DNA from: Dehalococcoidales bacterium
GTDB taxonomy: Bacteria > Chloroflexota > Dehalococcoidia > Dehalococcoidales > Fen-1064
Assembly: GCA_020342155.1 (NCBI GenBank)
Contig: CP070842.1
Span: forward strand, 348,788 to 395,700
Reading direction: 5' to 3'
Length of the DNA stretch: 46,913 nucleotides
Shown here: one piece after another, positions 16,077 to 23,529 of the stretch
How positions within the stretch are numbered: position 1 is the first letter of the stretch
Layout of the letters: the number at the start of each line of letters is the position of its first letter
Position numbers and translations under genes: made by a program
Notes under the pieces: generated by a model
What the model was told of the DNA's origin: nothing
What the model saw: the letters and a program-made list of their open reading frames with translations, nothing else
The model's database searches: none

Positions 16077-16105
16077 TGATAACAGTTTATGTAATGAATG
16101 TCAAG
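16077..16105 (-). promoter_or_regulatory. trp operon promoter
   Basis: On the minus strand TTGACA (16105-16100), a 17-base spacer and TATCAT (16082-16077). Transcription would start near 16070, giving a leader of about 320 bases that contains the whole T-box. Confidence 0.7.
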
Positions 16106-16126
16106 CTACTAACTTATCTACACTAT

Positions 16127-16155
16127 TGACAACTACGCATTCCAGTGGTACACTT
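16127..16155 (+). promoter_or_regulatory. lexA promoter
   Basis: TTGACA (16127-16132), a 17-base spacer and TACACT (16150-16155), the same combination as at 6434-6462. A second -10-like TATAAT lies at 16164-16169 but has no -35 at a suitable distance. It is divergent from the trp promoter. Confidence 0.5.
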
Positions 16156-16204
16156 GTGCTAATATAATCGTTTCATCAATGGTGGATACTACTTGGGGGA
16201 AGCA

Positions 16205-16831
16205 ATGAGAAGATCAGGATTAAGTAAGACGCGGGAACGTATTTATACGTTCATTAGAAAATTCTACCGGGAGCATGACTACGCTCCAACCGTCCGTGAT
16301 ATTCTCCGGGGGTGCCGCCTTAGCTCGACAGCGGTTGTCCAGTACCACCTTAATGTCCTCGAAAAAGAAGGTCGTATCCACCGTGACCCGGAGGTCTTCC
16401 GTAGTATACGACTTGCCGATAAACCAGGTATTTCCAGTGTGCCCTTACTGGGGACGGTTGCTGCCGGTGAGCCGATTCCGGTACCCACCGCAGAGACGTG
16501 GACAAGCCAGGCATTGGAAATAATGGAAGTCCCGGAAGAAATCACTGAAGGAAAGCAGCTCTATGCCCTGAAGGTGAAAGGGTTTTCTATGATAGACGCC
16601 TTAATTGACGATGGCGACACAGTACTTATGGAACCAGCCAACACTGCCGAAGACGGCGACATGGTTGCCGTCTGGCTCAAGAATGAACAAGAAGTTACTC
16701 TAAAAAGGTTCTATCGGGAAGGTGAAACGGTTTGTCTCCGACCAGCTAATAAGCTCATGGAACCTATTTACCAGTATCCCGAGAATGTCGAGATTCAGGG
16801 CAAGGTGTCCGCCGTATTAAGGAAACTCTAA
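16205..16831 (+). CDS. lexA: LexA SOS repressor
   Basis: A 208-residue repressor. The N-terminal winged helix-turn-helix (about 5-70) includes YAPTVRDILRGCRLSSTAVVQYHL. The C-terminal S24 peptidase domain has the self-cleavage pair Ala87-Gly88 (GTVAAGEP), catalytic Ser128 (GFSMID) and Lys167 (VTLKRF). RecA filaments trigger self-cleavage and induction of DNA-repair genes. The start ATG 16205 is chosen because GGGGGAAG lies just before it; a TTG start four codons upstream (16193) would bury that site. An 18-base palindrome, GAACGTATTTATACGTTC (16235-16252), lies inside the early coding region and might be an operator. Confidence 0.93.
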   Translation: MRRSGLSKTRERIYTFIRKFYREHDYAPTVRDILRGCRLSSTAVVQYHLNVLEKEGRIHRDPEVFRSIRLADKPGISSVPLLGTVAAGEPIPVPTAETWTSQALEIMEVPEEITEGKQLYALKVKGFSMIDALIDDGDTVLMEPANTAEDGDMVAVWLKNEQEVTLKRFYREGETVCLRPANKLMEPIYQYPENVEIQGKVSAVLRKL

Positions 16832-16888
16832 TCGGTAGTGGCTACGATACCCTTCTAGAGCACGAATAAACACCCTATCCTATTGACG

Positions 16889-17194
16889 TTATCGGTTTGT
16901 CCTGAGTGAATTGTAGCACTCGCTACAATAGACCGGCCTACCCTGACGGGGCTCGAACGGTACCTCTGTTTCTTTGCCACACTGGGCACATACCACGGGG
17001 TACATTTGCCGGAGCGGACGGTAGCCGAATCCATCGCTGGCATCGCGCCTTGATTTCCTTGCCTGTCGACAGGCAACACAGCGTTTCGGCTCGTTCTGAT
17101 AGCCTTTAGTTGCGAAAAGTGCCTGCTCATCAGCGCTGAAAACAAAGACAGCACCACAGTCAACACACTGGATGGACTTGTCCTCATATACCAT
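16889..17194 (-). CDS. Double zinc-ribbon protein
   Basis: A 101-residue protein with three CxxC pairs plus a fourth CxxC-type pair. CVDCG (about 10-14) pairs with CVACR (about 38-42), forming one zinc ribbon of the zinc-ribbon (zf-trcl-like) type. CAQCG (about 69-73) pairs with CSECY (about 89-93), forming a second. The linker is basic. Such small proteins are common in Chloroflexota and related phyla and are usually annotated only as zinc-ribbon domain proteins; nucleic-acid binding is a reasonable inference. It has a strong AGGAGG ribosome site and is convergent with lexA. Confidence 0.82.
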   Translation of the reverse strand: MVYEDKSIQCVDCGAVFVFSADEQALFATKGYQNEPKRCVACRQARKSRRDASDGFGYRPLRQMYPVVCAQCGKETEVPFEPRQGRPVYCSECYNSLRTNR

Positions 17195-17430
17195 CGGACA
17201 ACCTCCTCTCTTCTCAGTAGTTGGTTAGAGTTAGGTCATCCTGGATATGAACGATTACCAGAGGATTGGACTAATTGCGTGATAACCAAAACTAAACCAC
17301 CGTTGTTCAGTATAACACCACGACTACGCCTTTGGCAAGCTATTGAGCTCGTCGTTATGACTGGTAACACGACATTTTAACAGCCAGAATGTCATGGGAC
17401 CAGAGTACTGGCCGTCGAACTGTTTGCTGA

Positions 17431-17955
17431 CTATTCCTCCAACTCTACATCCAGTGCGATGAGGAACCGGCTCACCATGCCGTAGTAACCAATAACCACG
17501 GTAAGCTCGACGATTGCATGCTCACTGAGAAAGCTCTTGAGTCTATTAAAGGTCTCTTCCTTTACCTTGATACCACGCTCTACTTCATTAGTATAAGCAA
17601 GCACAGCCCGTTCCTGCTCGTCGAACAATGAGGAATTTTCCCAATCATGGACAGCCTCAATCTGCTCCGGGCTCAGTCCGACTGATAAACCCCGGCTGGT
17701 ATGCTGGGTGAACTCGTATTCAGAACCTGTCAAAGAACCAACCCTTAGAATAGCCACCTCGCGTAGTCTGGGTGGCAGTTCCTCTCCCGTGAGCAGGGAA
17801 TTGCCTAATCGCTGCCAGTTCAAACCGATATAAGGGCAATGACCTAAAACCTTAAAAAGATTGATTATCCTCTGTCTTCTGGTCTCTATCTTCCGGTAGA
17901 GGTCCTCAACCATAGGATGGCCCTGCCCCTTTTCTACAAAACTAACGCGTGCCAT
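17431..17955 (-). CDS. Carboxymuconolactone decarboxylase (CMD) family protein
   Basis: A 174-residue all-helical protein of the CMD/AhpD superfamily. It has the typical LPPRLREVAILRVGSLTGSEYEFTQH segment (about 60-85) and the later helix ERAVLAYTNEVERG. The CxxC thiols of AhpD peroxidases are absent: the region reads SEYEFTQH, as in the decarboxylase-like branch. It is 43 bases downstream of the RND transporter on the same strand and probably co-transcribed. Substrate unknown. Confidence 0.82.
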   Translation of the reverse strand: MARVSFVEKGQGHPMVEDLYRKIETRRQRIINLFKVLGHCPYIGLNWQRLGNSLLTGEELPPRLREVAILRVGSLTGSEYEFTQHTSRGLSVGLSPEQIEAVHDWENSSLFDEQERAVLAYTNEVERGIKVKEETFNRLKSFLSEHAIVELTVVIGYYGMVSRFLIALDVELEE

Positions 17956-17998
17956 GTTACCTCCCCAGCATTGTAATCTGGCAATCTGCCTGACGGTT

Positions 17999-20900
17999 TC
18001 ATTTTTTAACTGCCGTAGTGCGGGGTATACGGTTTACCCAGGCATAGACAGCAGGGATGACTAGCAGTGTCAGCAGAGTGGAGCTCAGTAGTCCTCCGAT
18101 GACAACAGTAGCCAGTTCGGCAGCCATCATCACACCCTCACCGAGTCCGAAGGCCAGAGGTAGCATGGCTATCATCGTCGTTAACGCTGTCATCAGTATC
18201 GGGCGGAGTCGTGTTCTAGCCCCCTCGACTAAAGCCTGGTACGAGCTCATACCATCTTTACGCATCTGCTCGACTACGGCAATGAGGACAACGGCGTTCG
18301 TCAGGACAATACCGACCAGCATCAGGATACCCATCAGTCCGGAAATCCCCAGCGGTCGTCCTGTGATAAGCAGGGCAACCAGTGCCCCGATGGATGCCAG
18401 CGGCAGGCTAACCATAACGATAAGTGGATTCCGGAAAGAGCGGAATGTTAGCACCAGCACCACGTAGGCCAGCACCATTGCAATGGGTATAGCGATAAAC
18501 ATTGCAGAGAAACTATCTGTCATGTCCTCGGCGATACCCCCCTGGCTTATCTCTACACCCTGAGGCAGGTCAAGGGCATGTATCTCCGACTGCACAGCTC
18601 TACTAACTGCGCCGACGTTCTCCTGTGTTATCGTAGCCGTAATGGTGGCTGATAACTTCCCGTCAACATGAGAGATTCGGGATACCTGCTCGCCGAGTTC
18701 CACAGTGGCAATGTCTCCCAGTGGGACCGGCGTCGGCCAGCCGACCAGCATCTCCTGGGCTATATCGACACTAACCAGATCACTGGCAATCCCTTCAAGG
18801 AAGACGTCTCGTGATGTACCGTCCAGATTTGCCGTCGAGACCACTCCTCCCTCCCCAATTAAGTAGAACTCCAATTGCAACTGCGCCCATTCGAGGCCCC
18901 GAGACTCTATCTCGAAGAGGTCCTCCTCAATAATCAGACTGGGCTCGATGCTCGCCAGATCGAGTTTCAGGTCTTCCAGGTGAGAAAGCGTCTCGTGTTG
19001 TGCTGCTCGCGCTGCTTCAAGCTCGGCAAGGAGCTGGTTAGCGGCCAGGGTAACATCATCATAGTTACCGCCGCGTATTGTGATTTCAAGACCGGACGAC
19101 ATCGAACCACCCATGGCATCTAATGCCGATACTCTGATGGTCCCTGCATTCGTTATTCCCGCGAGATTCGTTTCGAGCTGCTCAATCAGCTCATTGGTAT
19201 CAGCTTCGGGGGTGGTTATCACCTGTATGTTAGCCTTGTTGCTGGACCCGCCAACACCAAACAGAGCATTAATCTCTCCACCCGCTCCGGTAGCCGCACC
19301 AGCAACGGTACTGTAGGTCAGCACACCGTAGGTATCATGGAGGACTTCTTCGACCTCCACCGCCACCTCGTTGAGGCTAGTGAGTCCAGTTCCCTTGGGC
19401 ATCTCTATCTCGACAGTCAGCATGTTCGTGTTCATCTCCGGAATGAAGGTGGTACCAATGATGGGTAGAAGGAGAAAGCTACCGAGGAACAGCACGACAG
19501 CGACAGCTAGGGTAACGGCACGGTGATTGAGACACCACCGTAGTGACCTGGTATAGACCTTCAGGTACCATGACGCTCGTGGCTTGGTCTGGGGCCTCAT
19601 TCTGAGCAGGTAGCCGGATAGTGCTGGCACTACTGTTAGAGCAATCAGAAGTGAGCCAACCAGAGCATACGTAATCGTCATGCCGAATGGTATGAAAATC
19701 TCTCCGACCATACCGCCAACGAATACCAGGGGGACGAAAATTACAATAGTGGCTATTGTAGCCGAGGTTATCGGGGCAACCACTTCCCTGACGCCATTGA
19801 CAGCGGCATCATAAAACCGCTCGCCTTGCTGCATCCGGCGGTAGACCACCTCCAGGATGACGATGCTGTTGTCAATCACCCGTCCCACGGCGATAATCAT
19901 GGCTCCCAGGGTGAGGATATTGATTGTGATGCCGGTAAAACGCATCACCAGAAAACCGATGAGCAGGCTCAGGGGAATAGATATAGCGGTGACCAACGAG
20001 GCACGGAAGGCCATCAGGAAAAGAAAGACGACCAGGATAGCCAGGAGACTGCCGATGAGAACGTTATTGGTCAGGTCGGAGACACTGGCTTCAATGTACT
20101 CAGACTGGTCAAGGACAATAACCAGCTCCAGACCAGCGGGCAGGGTGGATTTGATTACCTCAACCTCATCAAGCACAGCGTTGGCAGTAGTGACAGTGTT
20201 GGCTGTAGACTCTTTGGTGACGTTGATATTAACACTGTCCTTACCGTTGGTGCGGCTGATAGCGGTCCCAGATGCCGGCCCTACAGAAACATCTGCCACC
20301 TGGCTAAGGAGGGTACCCTCCTGCTGAGACAAGACAACATTCTCAACTTCAGTCAATGAGCTGTATGGCTGCTCTCCCAGCTTATCCTCTAGTTGGGCCA
20401 TGGAGATACCGCTCTGGACCATCTTGTCCAGGCTGGGGCTTACCAGGACTTTATCACCGGAGCCTCCTTCAATGGAAACACCGTCATCCACAACACCATC
20501 AATCTCTTTAAGCCGGGGTACTATATCGGTGAGGGCAATCTGCTTTAGTTGCTCAGCCGGGATATCGCCGTTGAGGCTCAGTGTAACTACCGGCATCAGG
20601 TTAATATCAATCGGCCAGAGGCTGGGATTCTCCCCCATACCGGGTATAGTTGTCGGGACCTCAGGTGGTAGGTCGAGCTGAGCAAGGTTAGCAGCGATAA
20701 TATTATTAACTGAACCCATGTCAGTACCAAACTCGAACTGGAAAAAGACAAAAGAACTGCCCTCGGAAGATGTTGACGTTATGTGCTTCAGACCGTTAAG
20801 ACCCTCAACGGTCCCCTCAACTGGAATAGTTACCCTTTCCAAGACCTCATCAGGCTGGGCTCCGGGATAAGCAGTAAACACGGTGGTCATCGGGAATTCG

Positions 20901-21022
20901 ATGTTAGGAAAAAGCTCCATCTTGAGCGTCAGCATCGCCCAGACAGACGCTCCCGTCACCAGGGCGGTCAACAGTATGGTTACCCACCGTTTTTTCAGGG
21001 CTATTCTGGTCAGCCAGGTCAT
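17999..21022 (-). CDS. RND-family efflux transporter (AcrB/MMPL type)
   Basis: A 1007-residue pump with two tandem halves. Each half has one N-terminal helix, a large external domain and five further helices, twelve in total. Diagnostic segments are YPGAQPDEVLERVTIPVEG, the TM4 motif GRVIDNSIVILE (about 375-388, with its Asp for proton relay) and GILMLVGIVLTNAVVLI in the second half. It belongs to the AcrB/HAE group. No membrane-fusion protein or TolC-like gene is adjacent, as is usual in single-membrane bacteria. It follows an AbrB-like gene, forming an apparent operon abrB-like, RND, CMD. The long extracellular helix around 650-700 (ARAAQHETLSHLEDLKLDL) looks like a coiled-coil insertion. 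Substrate unknown. Confidence 0.93.
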   Translation of the reverse strand: MTWLTRIALKKRWVTILLTALVTGASVWAMLTLKMELFPNIEFPMTTVFTAYPGAQPDEVLERVTIPVEGTVEGLNGLKHITSTSSEGSSFVFFQFEFGTDMGSVNNIIAANLAQLDLPPEVPTTIPGMGENPSLWPIDINLMPVVTLSLNGDIPAEQLKQIALTDIVPRLKEIDGVVDDGVSIEGGSGDKVLVSPSLDKMVQSGISMAQLEDKLGEQPYSSLTEVENVVLSQQEGTLLSQVADVSVGPASGTAISRTNGKDSVNINVTKESTANTVTTANAVLDEVEVIKSTLPAGLELVIVLDQSEYIEASVSDLTNNVLIGSLLAILVVFLFLMAFRASLVTAISIPLSLLIGFLVMRFTGITINILTLGAMIIAVGRVIDNSIVILEVVYRRMQQGERFYDAAVNGVREVVAPITSATIATIVIFVPLVFVGGMVGEIFIPFGMTITYALVGSLLIALTVVPALSGYLLRMRPQTKPRASWYLKVYTRSLRWCLNHRAVTLAVAVVLFLGSFLLLPIIGTTFIPEMNTNMLTVEIEMPKGTGLTSLNEVAVEVEEVLHDTYGVLTYSTVAGAATGAGGEINALFGVGGSSNKANIQVITTPEADTNELIEQLETNLAGITNAGTIRVSALDAMGGSMSSGLEITIRGGNYDDVTLAANQLLAELEAARAAQHETLSHLEDLKLDLASIEPSLIIEEDLFEIESRGLEWAQLQLEFYLIGEGGVVSTANLDGTSRDVFLEGIASDLVSVDIAQEMLVGWPTPVPLGDIATVELGEQVSRISHVDGKLSATITATITQENVGAVSRAVQSEIHALDLPQGVEISQGGIAEDMTDSFSAMFIAIPIAMVLAYVVLVLTFRSFRNPLIVMVSLPLASIGALVALLITGRPLGISGLMGILMLVGIVLTNAVVLIAVVEQMRKDGMSSYQALVEGARTRLRPILMTALTTMIAMLPLAFGLGEGVMMAAELATVVIGGLLSSTLLTLLVIPAVYAWVNRIPRTTAVKK

Positions 21023-21066
21023 ATCAGTACTCCTCTTAGTTAAGTAGTAAGGGTTGCTCTCTTAGT

Positions 21067-21333
21067 CTACCTCGGTTGTTCGGTAATATCGGTCTTGAGA
21101 ATGTGTTCGAACTGGGACAACAGACTGCTTACGTTGGTGATAAACTCAGTTAGAAATTCCGCTTTTACAAACACCAGCGCTCTCCCATCAGGACCGCCAA
21201 AGGCAAGCAGTTTACTGCCAGGAGCGATTTCCTGGTCACGGCGGGCCTCAGCAGGAACGGCGACCTGACCTCGTTCACCCACTGTTACCGAACCGTAGAA
21301 CGTCGGCATCCTTTCTGTAAGGTCTTCCAACAT
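21067..21333 (-). CDS. AbrB/SpoVT-type swapped-hairpin regulator
   Basis: An 88-residue protein whose N-terminal half (FYGSVTVGERGQVAVPAEARRDQEIAPGSKLLAFG, about 12-46) fits the AbrB DNA-binding fold: strand, GQVxxPAExR, then PGxKLL. The C-terminal half (about 55-85) is helical and probably mediates oligomer or ligand contacts. It has a strong GGAGGT ribosome site. It is the first gene before the RND pump, so it is a likely transcriptional regulator of its own operon. The promoter is at 21379-21407. Confidence 0.85.
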   Translation of the reverse strand: MLEDLTERMPTFYGSVTVGERGQVAVPAEARRDQEIAPGSKLLAFGGPDGRALVFVKAEFLTEFITNVSSLLSQFEHILKTDITEQPR

Positions 21334-21378
21334 ATTATTCTACCTCCTGTAGCCGAAGCGAACTTGTACAATTCACAT

Positions 21379-21407
21379 AGTATATCGTGTATTACATGTA
21401 CTGTCAA
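21379..21407 (-). promoter_or_regulatory. Promoter of the AbrB-like/RND operon with a palindromic spacer
   Basis: On the minus strand TTGACA (21407-21402), a 17-base spacer and TATACT (21384-21379). The spacer contains the palindrome TACATGTA, a plausible operator for the AbrB-like protein encoded next. The 349 bases 21334-21682 hold this promoter and the left tRNA-Gly fragment, and no gene. Confidence 0.65.
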
Positions 21408-21577
21408 TGCTGAGTAAGGACTAACAATTAGCACGAGTTCAAGTTGTTTATCTTCTAACGATGACGGCGGAGCTTAATGTATCCAGGCTGAAAGCCAAGG
21501 TAAGTCTTTCGACCTAAGTGTTAAGGCTCTTCCCGGATACAAATATAATATACAATAGCTTTGATTTGAATCTGTGA

Positions 21578-21624
21578 AGCGGGAGACGGGACTCAAACTC
21601 GCGATAACCTGCCTGGAAGTCTGG
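21578..21624 (-). pseudogene. 3' half of a tRNA-Gly (left junction of the integrase element)
   Basis: Read on the minus strand, this is the anticodon loop (CTTCCAG, anticodon TCC, 21619-21613), a T arm with one mismatch (GCGAG/CCCGT around TTTGAGT) and the acceptor 3' strand CTCCCGC plus discriminator T. Upstream of the anticodon the sequence does not form the rest of a tRNA. It pairs conceptually with the 5' half at 23169-23207. It is likely the displaced end of a tRNA gene used as an integration site. Confidence 0.6.
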
Positions 21625-21682
21625 ACTGTTGTATAATGTACATAAACGATATGGATAGGCATAGTCTAGTAGAGGTGTAGGA

Positions 21683-22831
21683 TTGAGGACTTTAGAGGTT
21701 TTGGAGAAGGTACTCATAGGGAAGCAAATCAGCCCAAAGACAGTTAGGCATTATAAGATGGTATTGGAGTCGTTAGCTGGGTATAGTGAAGAATGGCCTG
21801 AGAAGGGTGTGGTGATAAATGAGTGGATACGCAGTCTGGAAGGTTATGCCGACATGACCTTATGGGGAATGTGGAATTACGTAAATGCAGCTGGTAGGTA
21901 TATGAAAAAGGCATACGGTCTGATTAATCCTTGTGAGACTGCGGAGAGGGTAACTGTAGCGAAAAAGCAAAGAAGGTATTTTAGTGCTGATGAAATTATG
22001 AGGATAATAGGGACTGGTTGTGAGAACCAGGTTGAAAGGTTATTGATTATTACGTTGGTGGATAGTACCTGTCGTATTGGCGAGCTTGAAGGTCTTACTG
22101 GTAGGCAGGTCGGAGAGAATTATATCAAGGTAAAGGGAAAGACTAGTGAGCGAAGGTATAGACTAGATGAGCGGATATGTACGGCGCTGAAGGATGCGGC
22201 TGGTGATGATGATGGGTATGTGTTTAAAAGTGGTGGTGGTGGTAATGTGAGGATACCCTATCGTAATGCAAATGCGTTACAGCATTGGGTGCGGAGAATA
22301 GTAAAGAGGGCAGGAATTAAGGGTAGCAGGATTGGACCGCATACATTCAGGCATAGTGGAGCATCGTTGGTAGCAATGGAAACCGGTTCAGCATTGGTAG
22401 TGAAGGCTCTTTTACAGCATGATGACATTCATACATCAATGAGTTACATACATGATATGGGAAATAAGATACAGCAGAGGATAAGCCCGTTAGAGATAGT
22501 TATTAGTACGTCGAAGTATACAGAGCCGGTAGATGCCGAGTGGCGAGAGCCGGTACCAGTTAAGCAGCTTGCGACGGGTAAAGATGGTGAGGTCAGTATT
22601 GCTCCGGTGGAAGTTAGTGAATTTGTTGATGTGGAGGAAGGAGAGTTTGATGATATATTTAAGGAGGTTATACCAGAGATAGGCAAGGGTGTAAGCATCA
22701 GGCCGTTGTTGAAAGAGGATGACTTGAAGCTAATTAGACGGGCTTTCATTAATTATATAAGGTCTGGTGATGCAGGTAGCGATGAGGGCTGTGCTAAATC
22801 TTTGATGAGAAGGATGTTGAGAAGAGTATAG
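21683..22831 (+). CDS. Tyrosine recombinase / integrase
   Basis: A 382-residue phage-type integrase. An N-terminal SAM-like core-binding domain (about 10-90) is followed by a catalytic domain with Arg131 (CRIGEL), His220-x-x-Arg223 (HTFRH), His246 and nucleophile Tyr255 (MSYIH). All catalytic residues are present, so it may be active. An extra C-terminal region of about 120 residues, acidic and then helical/basic, is atypical for XerC/D and suggests an element-specific enzyme. Codon use (AGG, AGA, ATA, GGT rich) and lower GC content set it apart from its neighbours and suggest transfer. Start TTG after AGAGGTG. It is flanked by tRNA-Gly pieces. Confidence 0.92.
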   Translation: MRTLEVLEKVLIGKQISPKTVRHYKMVLESLAGYSEEWPEKGVVINEWIRSLEGYADMTLWGMWNYVNAAGRYMKKAYGLINPCETAERVTVAKKQRRYFSADEIMRIIGTGCENQVERLLIITLVDSTCRIGELEGLTGRQVGENYIKVKGKTSERRYRLDERICTALKDAAGDDDGYVFKSGGGGNVRIPYRNANALQHWVRRIVKRAGIKGSRIGPHTFRHSGASLVAMETGSALVVKALLQHDDIHTSMSYIHDMGNKIQQRISPLEIVISTSKYTEPVDAEWREPVPVKQLATGKDGEVSIAPVEVSEFVDVEEGEFDDIFKEVIPEIGKGVSIRPLLKEDDLKLIRRAFINYIRSGDAGSDEGCAKSLMRRMLRRV

Positions 22832-23032
22832 GTATTGGTGGAAATACCACAGGAGATTTGAAACGATAGTATTTATTTCTAGTGGTAAGTTTCAAACGAT
22901 AAGTCAAACTAAGAGAATGGCAGAGACTCTCACAAATACCTTGAAATTATTCAAATGATCCCTTATGGATTTAGCGGTTTTGAAGTGCTGTTGACAGTAA
23001 TTGGTAATATTATACCTTGGTGTGATTAGTGG

Positions 23033-23104
23033 AGCGGGAGATGGGATTCGAACCCACGACCCTCTGCTTGGAAGGCAGATGTTCTTCCTCTGAACTACTC
23101 CCGC
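23033..23104 (-). tRNA. tRNA-Gly (anticodon TCC)
   Basis: A 72-base cloverleaf on the minus strand. The acceptor is GCGGGAG/CTCCCGC, the D arm contains AGAGG, the anticodon stem is TCTGC/GCAGA around CTTCCAA (anticodon TCC), and the T arm is GTGGG-TTCGAAT-CCCAT. CCA is not encoded. It lies between the integrase and a truncated tRNA-Gly piece. Confidence 0.93.
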
Positions 23105-23168
23105 AATGTGTACAATTGTCTAGTACATACTAACCATTATCTAATTTACAATGTACATAGGCAGCTTA

Positions 23169-23207
23169 CTTGGAAGACAGGTACTCTGCTAACTGAGTTA
23201 CTCCCGT
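23169..23207 (-). pseudogene. 5' half of a tRNA-Gly (right fragment)
   Basis: On the minus strand ACGGGAG (acceptor 5' strand), a D arm (CTCAGTTAGCAGAG), the anticodon stem 5' strand CCTGT and the loop CTTCCAA, after which the tRNA sequence stops. The acceptor strand pairs with that of the left fragment (21578-21624) at six of seven positions plus a wobble. The two could therefore be halves of one interrupted gene. Confidence 0.55.
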
Positions 23208-23294
23208 TTTTCTAACTCCCCTATTCTAGACCCGAAACACCCTCGCTGTCAAAGCACGTTGTTATCAATCCTATACACTAATACAAATGGCGTA

Positions 23295-23323
23295 TTGACA
23301 AATAAGATTATGTATCTTAATAT
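23295..23323 (+). promoter_or_regulatory. fdh operon promoter
   Basis: TTGACA (23295-23300), a 17-base spacer and TAATAT (23318-23323). A second -10-like TATAAT lies at 23333-23338. The resulting leader before fdhA is about 200 bases and strongly structured. The 698 bases between the integrase and fdhA hold the tRNA-Gly, the tRNA fragment, this promoter and the leader. Confidence 0.55.
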
Positions 23324-23383
23324 GTAGGACAGTATAATGCGCCAGCATAGGTACTTTACCTCAGGGCAGGCGGAATGTCCGTC

Positions 23384-23411
23384 AGTGGGGGGGAGAGGGG
23401 CCACTTTTTTT
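23384..23411 (+). terminator. Terminator-like hairpin with T7 tract in the fdhA leader
   Basis: AGTGG (23384-23388) pairs with CCACT (23401-23405) around a G/A-rich loop and runs straight into seven T residues (23405-23411). It lies between the promoter and fdhA, so it would act as an attenuator rather than ending an upstream gene. The stem is only five pairs, so it is weak alone. Confidence 0.4.
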
Positions 23412-23450
23412 CATCATCAAGCCAGACTATCAGCGTGTGCAGGGTATTTT

Positions 23451-23488
23451 GCGCCAAACACTAGGCAGTTAGGGTGGTGTTGTGGCGC
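23451..23488 (+). promoter_or_regulatory. Stable leader hairpin upstream of fdhA
   Basis: GCGCCAAACAC (23451-23461) pairs with GTGTT-G-TGGCGC (23477-23488), eleven pairs with one bulged G and a 15-base loop. It ends 41 bases before the fdhA start. It could be a processing site, an alternative antiterminator partner or part of a sensor RNA. No known riboswitch class was recognised. Confidence 0.45.
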
Positions 23489-23529
23489 TTTGAATAACCA
23501 AATCTAGCGAAAGGGGGTACTTGAGGTAG

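Noticed and set aside
23340..23529. A molybdenum-cofactor riboswitch before fdhA
   Set aside because: Hairpins are present, but I could not match the conserved sequence or helix order of the Moco RNA; it is kept only as an uncharacterised structured leader.
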